From Coriobacteriia bacterium (lineage in GTDB: Bacteria; Actinomycetota; Coriobacteriia; Anaerosomatales; PALSA-660): DNA of 11,300 bases. The DNA is taken from positions 9,421 through 20,720 of the forward strand of contig PKWR01000025.1 of the NCBI GenBank assembly GCA_003133285.1, in the 5' to 3' direction. This document shows positions 1-5,890 of the stretch, piece by piece (within the stretch, counting starts at the first letter, position 1; the number at the start of each line of letters is the position of its first letter). The position numbers were made by a program, and so were the translations under genes. The notes under the pieces were generated by a model. It did no database searches. It was given only the letters and a program-made list of their open reading frames with translations, and was not told the DNA's origin.

Positions 1-20
1 CCGCCGGAGGGGACGACCGC

Positions 21-815
21 GTGACCGACGGGCCGCAGTCCGACAAGACCATCGAGGAGGGCGTCCAGCCTCTCACCGGAGCGGTCCTCGCGCCGGGTTG
101 GGCTCTCGCCTATGTGGCGGGCGTGCTGCTCCTGAACGTGGGGCTGGTGGCGGCCTCGCGCACCGAGGCGATCGTCCGCCCGCTTCTCGAGGTGGCGAAG
201 ACCCTCGCCCCGGCGGGCGCCGCGCACACCCTGGCGCTGGCGACGCTCACCGCCTTGGTCGGAATGGCGAGCTACGGGCTGATGCTGGTGCCGGCGATCG
301 CGATGGCGGTCACGGCGCGCCGCCGCGGCCTCTCCTTCTGGGCGGCCGTCGGCCTGCGACGGTTCGAGGCGGGCAGGACGCTCAAGCTCGCGGCTGTGCT
401 CGTTGTGGGGGCGTTCGCGGCGACCGCGGTCTACGCGGTGGTGGCGCGGGCGCTGGGGGTCACGATCGTGGGGAACGCGGCCGATCTGGCCACCGGTTTC
501 CGGACCGGGCCGGCGGAGATCGTGATCGCGTTCGTGCTGGTCGGCGTCGTCGCTCCCTTCGTAGAGGAGATCACCTTCCGGGGCATCCTGTTCCCGAGCC
601 TGAAGGCATCGTGGGGGACGGCACCCGCGCTGCTGGTCTCGGGCGCCGTATTCGGCGTCGTTCATCTCCAGCCGACGATCGCGGTCCCCCTGGCGCTCAT
701 CGGGATCGGGTTGGCCGCCATCTTCCTGCGCACGAGGTCGCTGTGGTCGGCGATCATCGCGCACTGCGCCTACAACACGGTGTCGCTGGCGCTCGCGTTC
801 CTGCTCATCCGCTGA
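21..815 (+). CDS. CPBP family intramembrane glutamic endopeptidase
   Basis: A 264-residue, very hydrophobic polytopic membrane protein of the CPBP (Rce1/ABI) family. These are membrane proteases in which a Glu and two His residues activate water to cut substrates within or near the bilayer. The three family motifs are present in order: EEITFR at 182-187, an F-x-x-x-H motif ending at His215, and H-C-A-Y-N at 248-252. The first 170 residues hold about four membrane segments without catalytic motifs, as is usual. The GTG start follows GGAGGGG (6-12) with 8 nt spacing. The gene lies 27 nt upstream of a second CPBP gene with the same C-terminal layout (RSLW..A..AH..YN), so the two are probably paralogues. 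The physiological substrate cannot be told; known relatives process prenylated proteins, peptide pheromones or bacteriocin-related peptides. The family call is secure; the role is open. Confidence 0.9.
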   Translation: MTDGPQSDKTIEEGVQPLTGAVLAPGWALAYVAGVLLLNVGLVAASRTEAIVRPLLEVAKTLAPAGAAHTLALATLTALVGMASYGLMLVPAIAMAVTARRRGLSFWAAVGLRRFEAGRTLKLAAVLVVGAFAATAVYAVVARALGVTIVGNAADLATGFRTGPAEIVIAFVLVGVVAPFVEEITFRGILFPSLKASWGTAPALLVSGAVFGVVHLQPTIAVPLALIGIGLAAIFLRTRSLWSAIIAHCAYNTVSLALAFLLIR

Positions 816-830
816 CGCACACCCGGACGC

Positions 831-836
831 TACACT
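831..836 (+). promoter_or_regulatory. Candidate -10 box for a leaderless transcript
   Basis: TACACT lies 6 nt before the ATG at 843, so transcription would begin at or next to the start codon. No Shine-Dalgarno-like purine run is visible in the 27 nt between the two CPBP genes. Leaderless mRNAs with a TANNNT box at this distance are common in Actinomycetota. No convincing -35 element is seen. Read-through from the upstream gene is the alternative. Confidence 0.4.
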
Positions 837-842
837 GGCCTG

Positions 843-1838
843 ATGAGCCCCCGCCCCACTCCTCTCCGACTCGACTCGGCCGCCTGTGACGGCTGCGGGC
901 GCTGCGTGTCGCGCTGCAAGCCGCAGGCGCTGAAGGTCGGCCCGGGCTACATCCTGGTCGACTGGCCCTCCTGCGACGGCTGCGGGAAGTGCGTCGATGC
1001 GTGTGACCGGGAAGCCATCGCTCTCAGGTCGGCCGCCTCGGATGCGCCGGTCAAAGCGGCGACCGCCGCCAAGTCGGCGACAGGCTCGAAACCCGCGGCC
1101 CCGGTGAAGAGCGCCGCTCCGGCGAAGCCCGCGGCCCCGGCCACGCGTGCTCCCGGCGGCCCCGCACGGGACTGGTCGCTTCCAGAGGCCGTGCTGACCG
1201 TCCTCTTCGCCTTCGCGCTCTATCTGACGATGCAGGTGGTCCCCCGTGAGGTGACCCACGCCCCGGTCTGGTCGGGCGTCGCGCTGCTCGCGTACTACGC
1301 AGCGATCGCGGGCCTGCTCTTCTTCCTCGCGCGCAGGCGCGGCGCCTCGATGCGCTCGGCGTTCCGTCTGGACGTCGCCCCCGAATGGTCTTCACTCGGC
1401 CTGGCGGCGGCCGTCGCGGTCGGCTGCTGGCTCGTGTCGGTCGGCTACTACGCCGTCGTGCGTCTCACCGGGTTGAAGCCGCCCGTGGCCGATGGTCCGG
1501 ACATGGTGACGCTGTTCGGCCCCGGCGCGGCAGGGCTGGCGCTGACGATGCTGGTGCTCGCGGTGATCGGGCCGGTGCTCGAGGAGATGCTCCTCCGCGG
1601 CACGGTGCTCGGAGCGCTCCGGTCGCGCTTCGGGCCGTGGCCCGCCATCGCAGTGTCCGCTGTCGCCTACGCGTTCCTGCACGCGAGCCTGTGGTCGCTG
1701 CTGCCGTTCGCCGTGCTGGGCGTGGCCCTCGGCTGGCTCGCAGTGCGCAGTCGCAGCCTGTGGCCCGCGGTCGCGGCGCACGTGCTCTACAACGCGGTAT
1801 TCGTCGGCGCGGCACTCTACAAGGCGCTCGGCGGCTGA
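843..1838 (+). CDS. Ferredoxin-CPBP fusion: 2[4Fe-4S] domain joined to an intramembrane protease
   Basis: A 331-residue two-part protein. Residues 1-62 form a bacterial-type 2[4Fe-4S] ferredoxin domain with two C-x2-C-x2-C-x3-C motifs: Cys15/18/21/25 (CDGCGRCVSRC) and Cys44/47/50/54 (CDGCGKCVDAC). Residues 63-110 are a low-complexity Ala/Pro/Lys linker with repeated AAP and KPAAP units. Residues 111-331 are a polytopic CPBP protease domain with EEMLLR at 247-252, YAFLH ending at His280 and H-V-L-Y-N at 313-317, so the catalytic set looks complete. The ferredoxin domain precedes the first membrane segment and has no export signal, so it should sit in the cytoplasm. Inference: the clusters could act as a redox or oxygen/iron sensor controlling proteolysis, or could dock a redox partner. 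The fusion is in one uninterrupted frame. The ATG has no ribosome binding site and may be leaderless. Confidence 0.88.
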   Translation: MSPRPTPLRLDSAACDGCGRCVSRCKPQALKVGPGYILVDWPSCDGCGKCVDACDREAIALRSAASDAPVKAATAAKSATGSKPAAPVKSAAPAKPAAPATRAPGGPARDWSLPEAVLTVLFAFALYLTMQVVPREVTHAPVWSGVALLAYYAAIAGLLFFLARRRGASMRSAFRLDVAPEWSSLGLAAAVAVGCWLVSVGYYAVVRLTGLKPPVADGPDMVTLFGPGAAGLALTMLVLAVIGPVLEEMLLRGTVLGALRSRFGPWPAIAVSAVAYAFLHASLWSLLPFAVLGVALGWLAVRSRSLWPAVAAHVLYNAVFVGAALYKALGG

Positions 1839-1851
1839 CGCGGCAGCGGGC

Positions 1852-2700
1852 TCAGACGGTGTCGGAGAACCTCTCCTTGTGCACGGACGCGTAGAACCAC
1901 GTCCCGAGCAGGGCACCCGCGATGGCGGACAGGCTCGCGAGACCCACGAACAGCAGCTCCCAGCTCACGAGCCCGCTCACGTCGGCGCCGCTCACGGCGT
2001 TGATCAGGAACGTAGGCGTCAGCCACATGAGGAAGATCGGCAGCGAGGTCTCCGCGACGGCGATCCACAGCCCCCGGGGAAGGTGCAGCACGCCCGTCCC
2101 CAGCAGGCACACGAGGCCCGGGACGATCAGGTTCCAGCCGATGACGTCGTTCCCGAGGAACCCCGTCAGGACGCCGGTCTGGGAGAGCGCCGTGGTGAGG
2201 ACGACCAGCGCGCTCGTCCAGCCGATCCACCGGCGCTCGTCGGGATCGCCGAACAGGGAGCCTCCTGACCCACTGAACACCACGCAGGCCGCGAGAGCCG
2301 TGGCGAGGTCGGAGAAGAGCGGCAGCACGGCGACCGCGATCGCGTAGGCGTCGGGCGCGGTCGCTGAGACGCCGGACGCGAACAGGCCCCACAGCGTGAG
2401 CGCGGTGTACCACACGGCCGTGGCGCCGATGGGGATCCACAGCCAGCGGGGCGCCCCGCGTAGGCGCAGCAGGCCGGTCAGCACGAACACGATGCCCGCG
2501 CCGATCACCGTTCCGACGACGGCGAAGGGTCCCGACAGCAGCGGATCGGACGAGGCCCCCGGTGAGATGACCTCGACCCAGAACGGCCACGACGCGGCGG
2601 TGAAGACGTAGACGCTCCAGTAGACCGCGACGCCGGTGATGAACCACCCGATGAAGTACCTGCAGCGGACGGGCAGCACGAACTCGACGATACGATCCAC
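1852..2700 (-). CDS. Polytopic membrane protein of unknown function
   Basis: A 282-residue integral membrane protein that I do not recognise. About eight hydrophobic segments can be picked out, near residues 14-34, 57-78, 86-110, 118-143, 158-180, 186-206, 210-235 and 244-268. The N-terminal stretch has the basic residues Arg3, Arg12 and Arg14. The tail (HKERFSD, near 273-279) is short and charged. No ATP-binding motif, conserved cysteine pair, protease motif or clear transporter signature is visible. The GTG start at 2700 is supported by GGGAGG (minus strand, 2711-2706) with 5 nt spacing. A CATAAT box (minus strand, 2749-2744) could be its -10 element. Its 3' end lies 13 bp from the convergent ferredoxin-CPBP gene, with no clear terminator hairpin between them. 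Codon pattern and hydrophobic periodicity support a real gene; the opposite-strand open frames across it look like shadows. Confidence 0.72.
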   Translation of the reverse strand: MDRIVEFVLPVRCRYFIGWFITGVAVYWSVYVFTAASWPFWVEVISPGASSDPLLSGPFAVVGTVIGAGIVFVLTGLLRLRGAPRWLWIPIGATAVWYTALTLWGLFASGVSATAPDAYAIAVAVLPLFSDLATALAACVVFSGSGGSLFGDPDERRWIGWTSALVVLTTALSQTGVLTGFLGNDVIGWNLIVPGLVCLLGTGVLHLPRGLWIAVAETSLPIFLMWLTPTFLINAVSGADVSGLVSWELLFVGLASLSAIAGALLGTWFYASVHKERFSDTV

Positions 2701-2876
2701 TCGCGCCTCCCGGCTCGTGTCATGCCCCCTGTGTGCTCATCGGATTATGGACACATGGCGGGCCGGGCGCCAGAAGCGGGGCTCGTGCCGCCGCCACCGC
2801 GGCAGCGCCGGTGGCCCGCCTCGGGTATCATCGTCGGGTCCTACCGCACGCCTAGTCGACACGGAAGGGACCGTCG
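2701..2876. promoter_or_regulatory. Divergent promoter region between the membrane protein and gatC
   Basis: This 176-bp gap separates a minus-strand gene from gatC. On the minus strand CATAAT (2749-2744) resembles a -10 box. On the plus strand TATCAT (2826-2831) is a candidate -10 box for gatCA, which would give a leader of about 40 nt. A 7-bp inverted repeat (GCCACCG at 2793-2799, CGGTGGC at 2809-2815, 9-nt loop) lies just upstream of the plus-strand box. Neither side shows a good -35 hexamer. No small gene is evident. Confidence 0.4.
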
Positions 2877-3164
2877 ATGGCGATCTCTGAACAGCAGGTG
2901 CGTCACGTGGCCATGCTCGCCCGGCTCGGGCTCACCGACGAGCAGGTGGCGGCGCTCGGGAGCGAGCTCAACGACATCCTGGCGCGCGTCGACGAGATCG
3001 CAGCGCTCGATCTGAGCGGCGTCGAGCCGACCGCCCACTCCATCCCGGTCACCAATGTGACGCGTCCCGACGTCGTGCGGCCGTGCCTGAGCCGCGAGTC
3101 CGCCCTGCTCAACGCGCCGGCGCAGCAGGACGGCGCGTTCCTCATACCGAAGTTCGGCGCATAG
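2877..3164 (+). CDS. gatC: Asp-tRNA(Asn)/Glu-tRNA(Gln) amidotransferase subunit GatC
   Basis: A 95-residue protein of the usual GatC length. GatC is the small scaffold subunit that wraps GatA and GatB together in the GatCAB amidotransferase. That enzyme converts mischarged Glu-tRNA(Gln) and/or Asp-tRNA(Asn) to the correct aminoacyl-tRNAs in the cytoplasm. Family features are visible: the N-terminal helix V-R-H-V-A-x-L-A-R-L, the E-L-N-D-I-L segment, the central L-D-L-S-G-V-E-P-T motif, and a C-terminal R-P-D-V-V-R...LLNAPAQQDGAFLIPKF tail that threads along GatA. The ATG follows GGAAGGGA (2863-2870) with 6 nt spacing. gatA starts 11 nt after the stop, and the gatC stop overlaps gatA's ribosome binding site, so the two are surely co-transcribed. 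Confidence 0.96.
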   Translation: MAISEQQVRHVAMLARLGLTDEQVAALGSELNDILARVDEIAALDLSGVEPTAHSIPVTNVTRPDVVRPCLSRESALLNAPAQQDGAFLIPKFGA

Positions 3165-3175
3165 GGAGGATGACG

Positions 3176-4678
3176 ATGACGTTCGACCTTTCCTCCCTGA
3201 CCGTGTCCGGCATCCGCGAAGGCCTGATCGCGCGCGATTTCAGCGCGGTGGAGCTCGCCGAGTCCGCGTACGCGCGGATCGACGCCGTCGAGACCGACGT
3301 CCACGCCTTCAACTCACTCTCCCGTGACCTGGCCCTCGACGCTGCGCGCGCGGTGGACGCCGTCGTCGCCGACGGCGGGGAGCTCCCGCGGCTCGCGGGC
3401 GTTCCGGTGGCGTTCAAGGACAACATGAACCTCGTCGGAACGATGACGACCTGCTCGTCGAGGATCCTCGAGGGTTACCGCAGCGTCTACGACTGCACCG
3501 CCGTGCGCCGCATGCTCGACGCCGGCGCCGTGCCGATCGGCAAGTGCAACATGGACGAGTTCGCCTTCGGCTCGTCGACGGAGAACTCGGCGTTCGGCCC
3601 GACGCGCAATCCTTGGGACCTCGAGCGGGTGCCGGGCGGGTCTTCGGGCGGTTCGGCCGCGGCCGTCGCGGCCGGTGAGGCCGTGCTCTCACTGGGCTCG
3701 GACACGGGCGGCTCGATCCGCCAGCCGGGCGCGCTGACGGGCACCGTTGGGATGAAGCCGACCTATGGCCGCGTGAGCCGCTACGGTTGCGTGGCCTTCG
3801 CCTCTTCACTCGATCAGATAGGACCGTTCTCCAAGACGGTCGAGGAGTGCGCGCAGACGATGAACGTGATCTGCGGCAAGGACTCGATGGATGCCACGAG
3901 CCTCGAGCGTCCCGCCGAGGACTTCACCCTCGGCATACGCGACGGGGTGAAGGGCCTGCGGGTCGGGATCATGCAGGACCTGGTGGACATCGAGGGATGC
4001 GATCCCCGCGTGCGCCAGTCCACGCTGGACACCGCCGAGTTGCTCGCGGGCCTCGGGGCCGAGGTCGGCGCGACGAACGTGCCCGCGACCCAGTACGGTC
4101 TGCCCGCCTACTACATCCTCGGCCCGGCCGAGGCGTCCTCGAACCTCGCGCGCTTCGACGGCATCCGGTACGGGCATCGCGCCGCCGATGTCGAGGACGT
4201 GCTCGATCTCTATCTGCGCAGCCGCGCCGAGGGCTTCGGGCCCGAGGCGATCCGCCGCATCATGATCGGCACATTCGCGCTGTCGGCCGGCTACTACGAC
4301 GCCTACTACGGCCAGGCGCAGAAGGTCCGCACGCTGATCGCCAACGACTTCGAGCGGGCGTTCGCCGACTTCGACGTGCTCCTGACGCCGACGTCGCCGA
4401 CCACCGCGTTCAAGATCGGGGAGAAGGCCGCCAACCCGGTGTCGATGTACCTCTCGGACGTCTACACGATCCCGGTGAACCTGGCCGGCATCTGCGCCGT
4501 GAGCGTGCCGTGCGGCACCGTCGAGGGGCTGCCCGTCGGACTGCAGATCATCGGGACGCACTTCGCGGAGGCCACGGTCCTGCGCGCCGCCTACGCGGTC
4601 GAGCAGGCATCCGGGTTCGACTCCGTGTCGCCGCTGGTGCGCGGGCTCGCCGACAAGAGGGGAACGACCGTCTCCTAG
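3176..4678 (+). CDS. gatA: Asp-tRNA(Asn)/Glu-tRNA(Gln) amidotransferase subunit GatA
   Basis: A 500-residue amidase-signature enzyme. GatA hydrolyses glutamine and passes the ammonia through a tunnel to GatB, which amidates the tRNA-bound Glu or Asp. The Ser-cisSer-Lys triad is complete: Lys81 in VAFKDN, cis-Ser156 in the GGSSGGSA loop and nucleophile Ser180 in DTGGSIRQPG. The 24-residue spacing between the two serines matches characterised GatA proteins. C-terminal motifs (LLTPTSPTTAF, YTIPVNLAG, GLPVGLQIIG) are also typical. Two close ATGs exist, at 3170 and 3176. GGGAGG (3164-3169) touches the first but sits 6 nt before the second, so 3176 is chosen. The frame is open up to 3083, but that extension overlaps gatC and has no family similarity. 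Cotranscribed with gatC; gatB is not adjacent and starts 5.3 kb downstream. Confidence 0.96.
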   Translation: MTFDLSSLTVSGIREGLIARDFSAVELAESAYARIDAVETDVHAFNSLSRDLALDAARAVDAVVADGGELPRLAGVPVAFKDNMNLVGTMTTCSSRILEGYRSVYDCTAVRRMLDAGAVPIGKCNMDEFAFGSSTENSAFGPTRNPWDLERVPGGSSGGSAAAVAAGEAVLSLGSDTGGSIRQPGALTGTVGMKPTYGRVSRYGCVAFASSLDQIGPFSKTVEECAQTMNVICGKDSMDATSLERPAEDFTLGIRDGVKGLRVGIMQDLVDIEGCDPRVRQSTLDTAELLAGLGAEVGATNVPATQYGLPAYYILGPAEASSNLARFDGIRYGHRAADVEDVLDLYLRSRAEGFGPEAIRRIMIGTFALSAGYYDAYYGQAQKVRTLIANDFERAFADFDVLLTPTSPTTAFKIGEKAANPVSMYLSDVYTIPVNLAGICAVSVPCGTVEGLPVGLQIIGTHFAEATVLRAAYAVEQASGFDSVSPLVRGLADKRGTTVS

Positions 4679-4684
4679 ACGGTC
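4666..4684. terminator. Hairpin spanning the stop codons of two convergent genes
   Basis: A perfect 8-bp stem with a 3-nt loop: GACCGTCT (4666-4673), loop CCT, AGACGGTC (4677-4684). It contains the gatA stop (TAG, 4676-4678) and overlaps the desulfidase stop on the minus strand (TGA, 4685-4683). There is no T-run on either side, so it is a candidate two-way terminator or 3'-end stabiliser rather than a classic intrinsic terminator. Confidence 0.5.
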
Positions 4685-5180
4685 AGCCCTCGACGCCGGC
4701 GAACGGAACGTCGCCGAGCCCCGCTTCGGCGAGCATCGTGCGGAGCTCGTCGACGAACACGCCGCGTCCCGGGATCCGGGCCGCGTCCTGTCCCGACGCG
4801 CCCTCGAGCTCACCCCCGGCGTAGCCGCCGCAGGTCGTCTCGACGCCGCAGCTCGGCGAGCCTTCGACTCCGAGCACCGTTCCGATCACGCATCCGTCGT
4901 CCGCGAGCGTGCGCAGCGTGTCGACCGTCGTCCGCAGGATCCCCCGGCAGTGGCGGCGGTACGCCGGGGTGTCGTACTGCTCGACCGTCATCCCCCAGCG
5001 CCGCATCCCGAGGAAGCTCGCTTCAGGGCAGGGAAGCTGCACGATGCCGGCGCCACCTGCGACGAGCGGCGCGATGACTTCCTTCCGCACGCCCGGGTAG
5101 CAGGCCAAGCGGAGGACCTTGGTGTTCGCGTTCAGGTGGCAGTGCGCGACGACGACGATCCTGCGCGAGCGCTCCGGCAT
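4683..5180 (-). CDS. TudS/DUF523-related putative desulfidase (CD3072-like)
   Basis: A 165-residue cytoplasmic protein resembling the DUF523/TudS group. TudS removes sulfur from thiouracil with a [4Fe-4S] cluster held by three cysteines, leaving one iron free to bind the substrate sulfur. Three well-placed cysteines are seen: Cys14 in VAHCHLNANTKV, Cys51 in QLPCPE and Cys111 in EGSPSCG. Glu53, next to the second, is a typical conserved acid. The order and motifs match what I recall of the Clostridioides CD3072-type TudS-related family better than classical TudS. An ATG at 5180 is chosen because GGAGAG lies 8 nt upstream and relatives begin a few residues before the I-V-V-V-A-H-C strand; an ATG at 5210 would add ten residues but has no ribosome binding site. 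It is divergent from an ECF transporter whose S component also resembles its Clostridioides neighbour (CD3073-type). The substrate is unproven. Confidence 0.78.
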   Translation of the reverse strand: MPERSRRIVVVAHCHLNANTKVLRLACYPGVRKEVIAPLVAGGAGIVQLPCPEASFLGMRRWGMTVEQYDTPAYRRHCRGILRTTVDTLRTLADDGCVIGTVLGVEGSPSCGVETTCGGYAGGELEGASGQDAARIPGRGVFVDELRTMLAEAGLGDVPFAGVEG

Positions 5181-5300
5181 CTTGAGGACTCTCCGTTCGG
5201 TGCGGTTCATGGACTATCACATACGATGATACTTCTGATAATCTGCGCAAGGTAGTTGCAACACTGTCCGCAGAGAACACCGGGGTAGGGAGAACGCTCG
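5181..5300. promoter_or_regulatory. AT-rich divergent promoter/operator region of desulfidase and ECF operon
   Basis: This short region is clearly richer in A/T than its surroundings. GATAAT (5237-5242) is a plausible -10 box for the ECF operon, giving a leader of about 50 nt. TATCAT on the minus strand (5231-5226) could serve the desulfidase. TATCA (5215-5219) and TGATA (5227-5231) form an inverted repeat with a 7-nt centre, TGATA recurs at 5236-5240, and GTTGCAAC (5255-5262) is an 8-bp palindrome. These are candidate operator half-sites for one regulator of both directions. I see no recognisable riboswitch fold in the short leader. Confidence 0.42.
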
Positions 5301-5876
5301 ATGAACAAGCGCCTGTGGCTCGTGCTCGTCCCGATCGGCATCGCACTGAACGTCGTGGGCGGAATACTCAACACCACCCTCAAGCTGCCGCTGTTCCTCG
5401 ACACGATAGGCACCATGCTGGTCGCCGTCACCTGCGGGCCGTGGCTCGGCGCGCTCGCCGGAGGCCTCTCCAACGTCATCGTGAGCGTCTCCAGCCCCGC
5501 GGACATGGCGTTCGCCCTCGTCAACATCCTCGTGGGTCTCGTCGTCGGCTACGTCGCGATCTGGCGCGGCTATCGCGACTGGGTCACGCCGGCCATCGCG
5601 GGCGTTCTGACCGCCATCGTGGCGTCGATCGTCGGGCCCTGGATCGCGGTCTACGTGTACGGCGGGCTGACCGGCGGCGTGCTCGATATCGCCGTTGCGG
5701 GTCTGATGAAGGGCGGCGCCGACGTCTTCTCGGCCGCCTTCATCTCTCGCGTCCTGCCGAACATCGCCGACAAGCTGCTAAGCGCCTACCTGGTCTTCTT
5801 CGTGATGATGGCGCTTCCGAAGTCCTTCCGCGGCATCGCTGACAAGCAGGCGTCCGTCGCGCCGGCTGTCGCCTAG
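5301..5876 (+). CDS. ECF transporter S component (CD3073-like), substrate unknown
   Basis: A 191-residue membrane protein with about six hydrophobic segments, the size and shape of the substrate-binding S component of energy-coupling factor transporters. The N-terminal pattern G-I-A-L-N-V-V-G-G (13-21), followed by LPLFLDTIGT (29-38) and GPWLGALAGGLSNVI (46-60), is typical of the S-component superfamily and close to what I recall for the CD3073-type family. The C-terminal NIADKLLSAYLVFF segment also fits. An S component binds a vitamin, nucleobase or similar molecule at the cell surface and topples in the membrane when coupled to EcfT. The ATG follows GGGAGA (5288-5293) with 7 nt spacing. The EcfT-EcfA gene starts 14 nt after its stop, so this is a dedicated (group I) ECF operon. 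The divergent desulfidase suggests a sulfur-bearing substrate; that is inference. Confidence 0.85.
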   Translation: MNKRLWLVLVPIGIALNVVGGILNTTLKLPLFLDTIGTMLVAVTCGPWLGALAGGLSNVIVSVSSPADMAFALVNILVGLVVGYVAIWRGYRDWVTPAIAGVLTAIVASIVGPWIAVYVYGGLTGGVLDIAVAGLMKGGADVFSAAFISRVLPNIADKLLSAYLVFFVMMALPKSFRGIADKQASVAPAVA

Positions 5877-5890
5877 GTATCGAGACGCGC

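Noticed and set aside
3083..3175. Longer GatA start inside gatC
   Set aside because: It adds 31 Arg/Pro-rich residues absent from GatA proteins and overlaps gatC; GGAGG sits correctly for the ATG at 3176.
3806..4813. Minus-strand open frame of 335 codons opposite gatA
   Set aside because: It is antisense to catalytic GatA sequence and crosses the gatA/desulfidase boundary; its composition is shadow-like.
5243..5300. Riboswitch in the ECF operon leader
   Set aside because: ECF vitamin operons often carry riboswitches, but this leader would be only about 50 nt and shows no thiamine, cobalamin, FMN or preQ1-like core that I can recognise.
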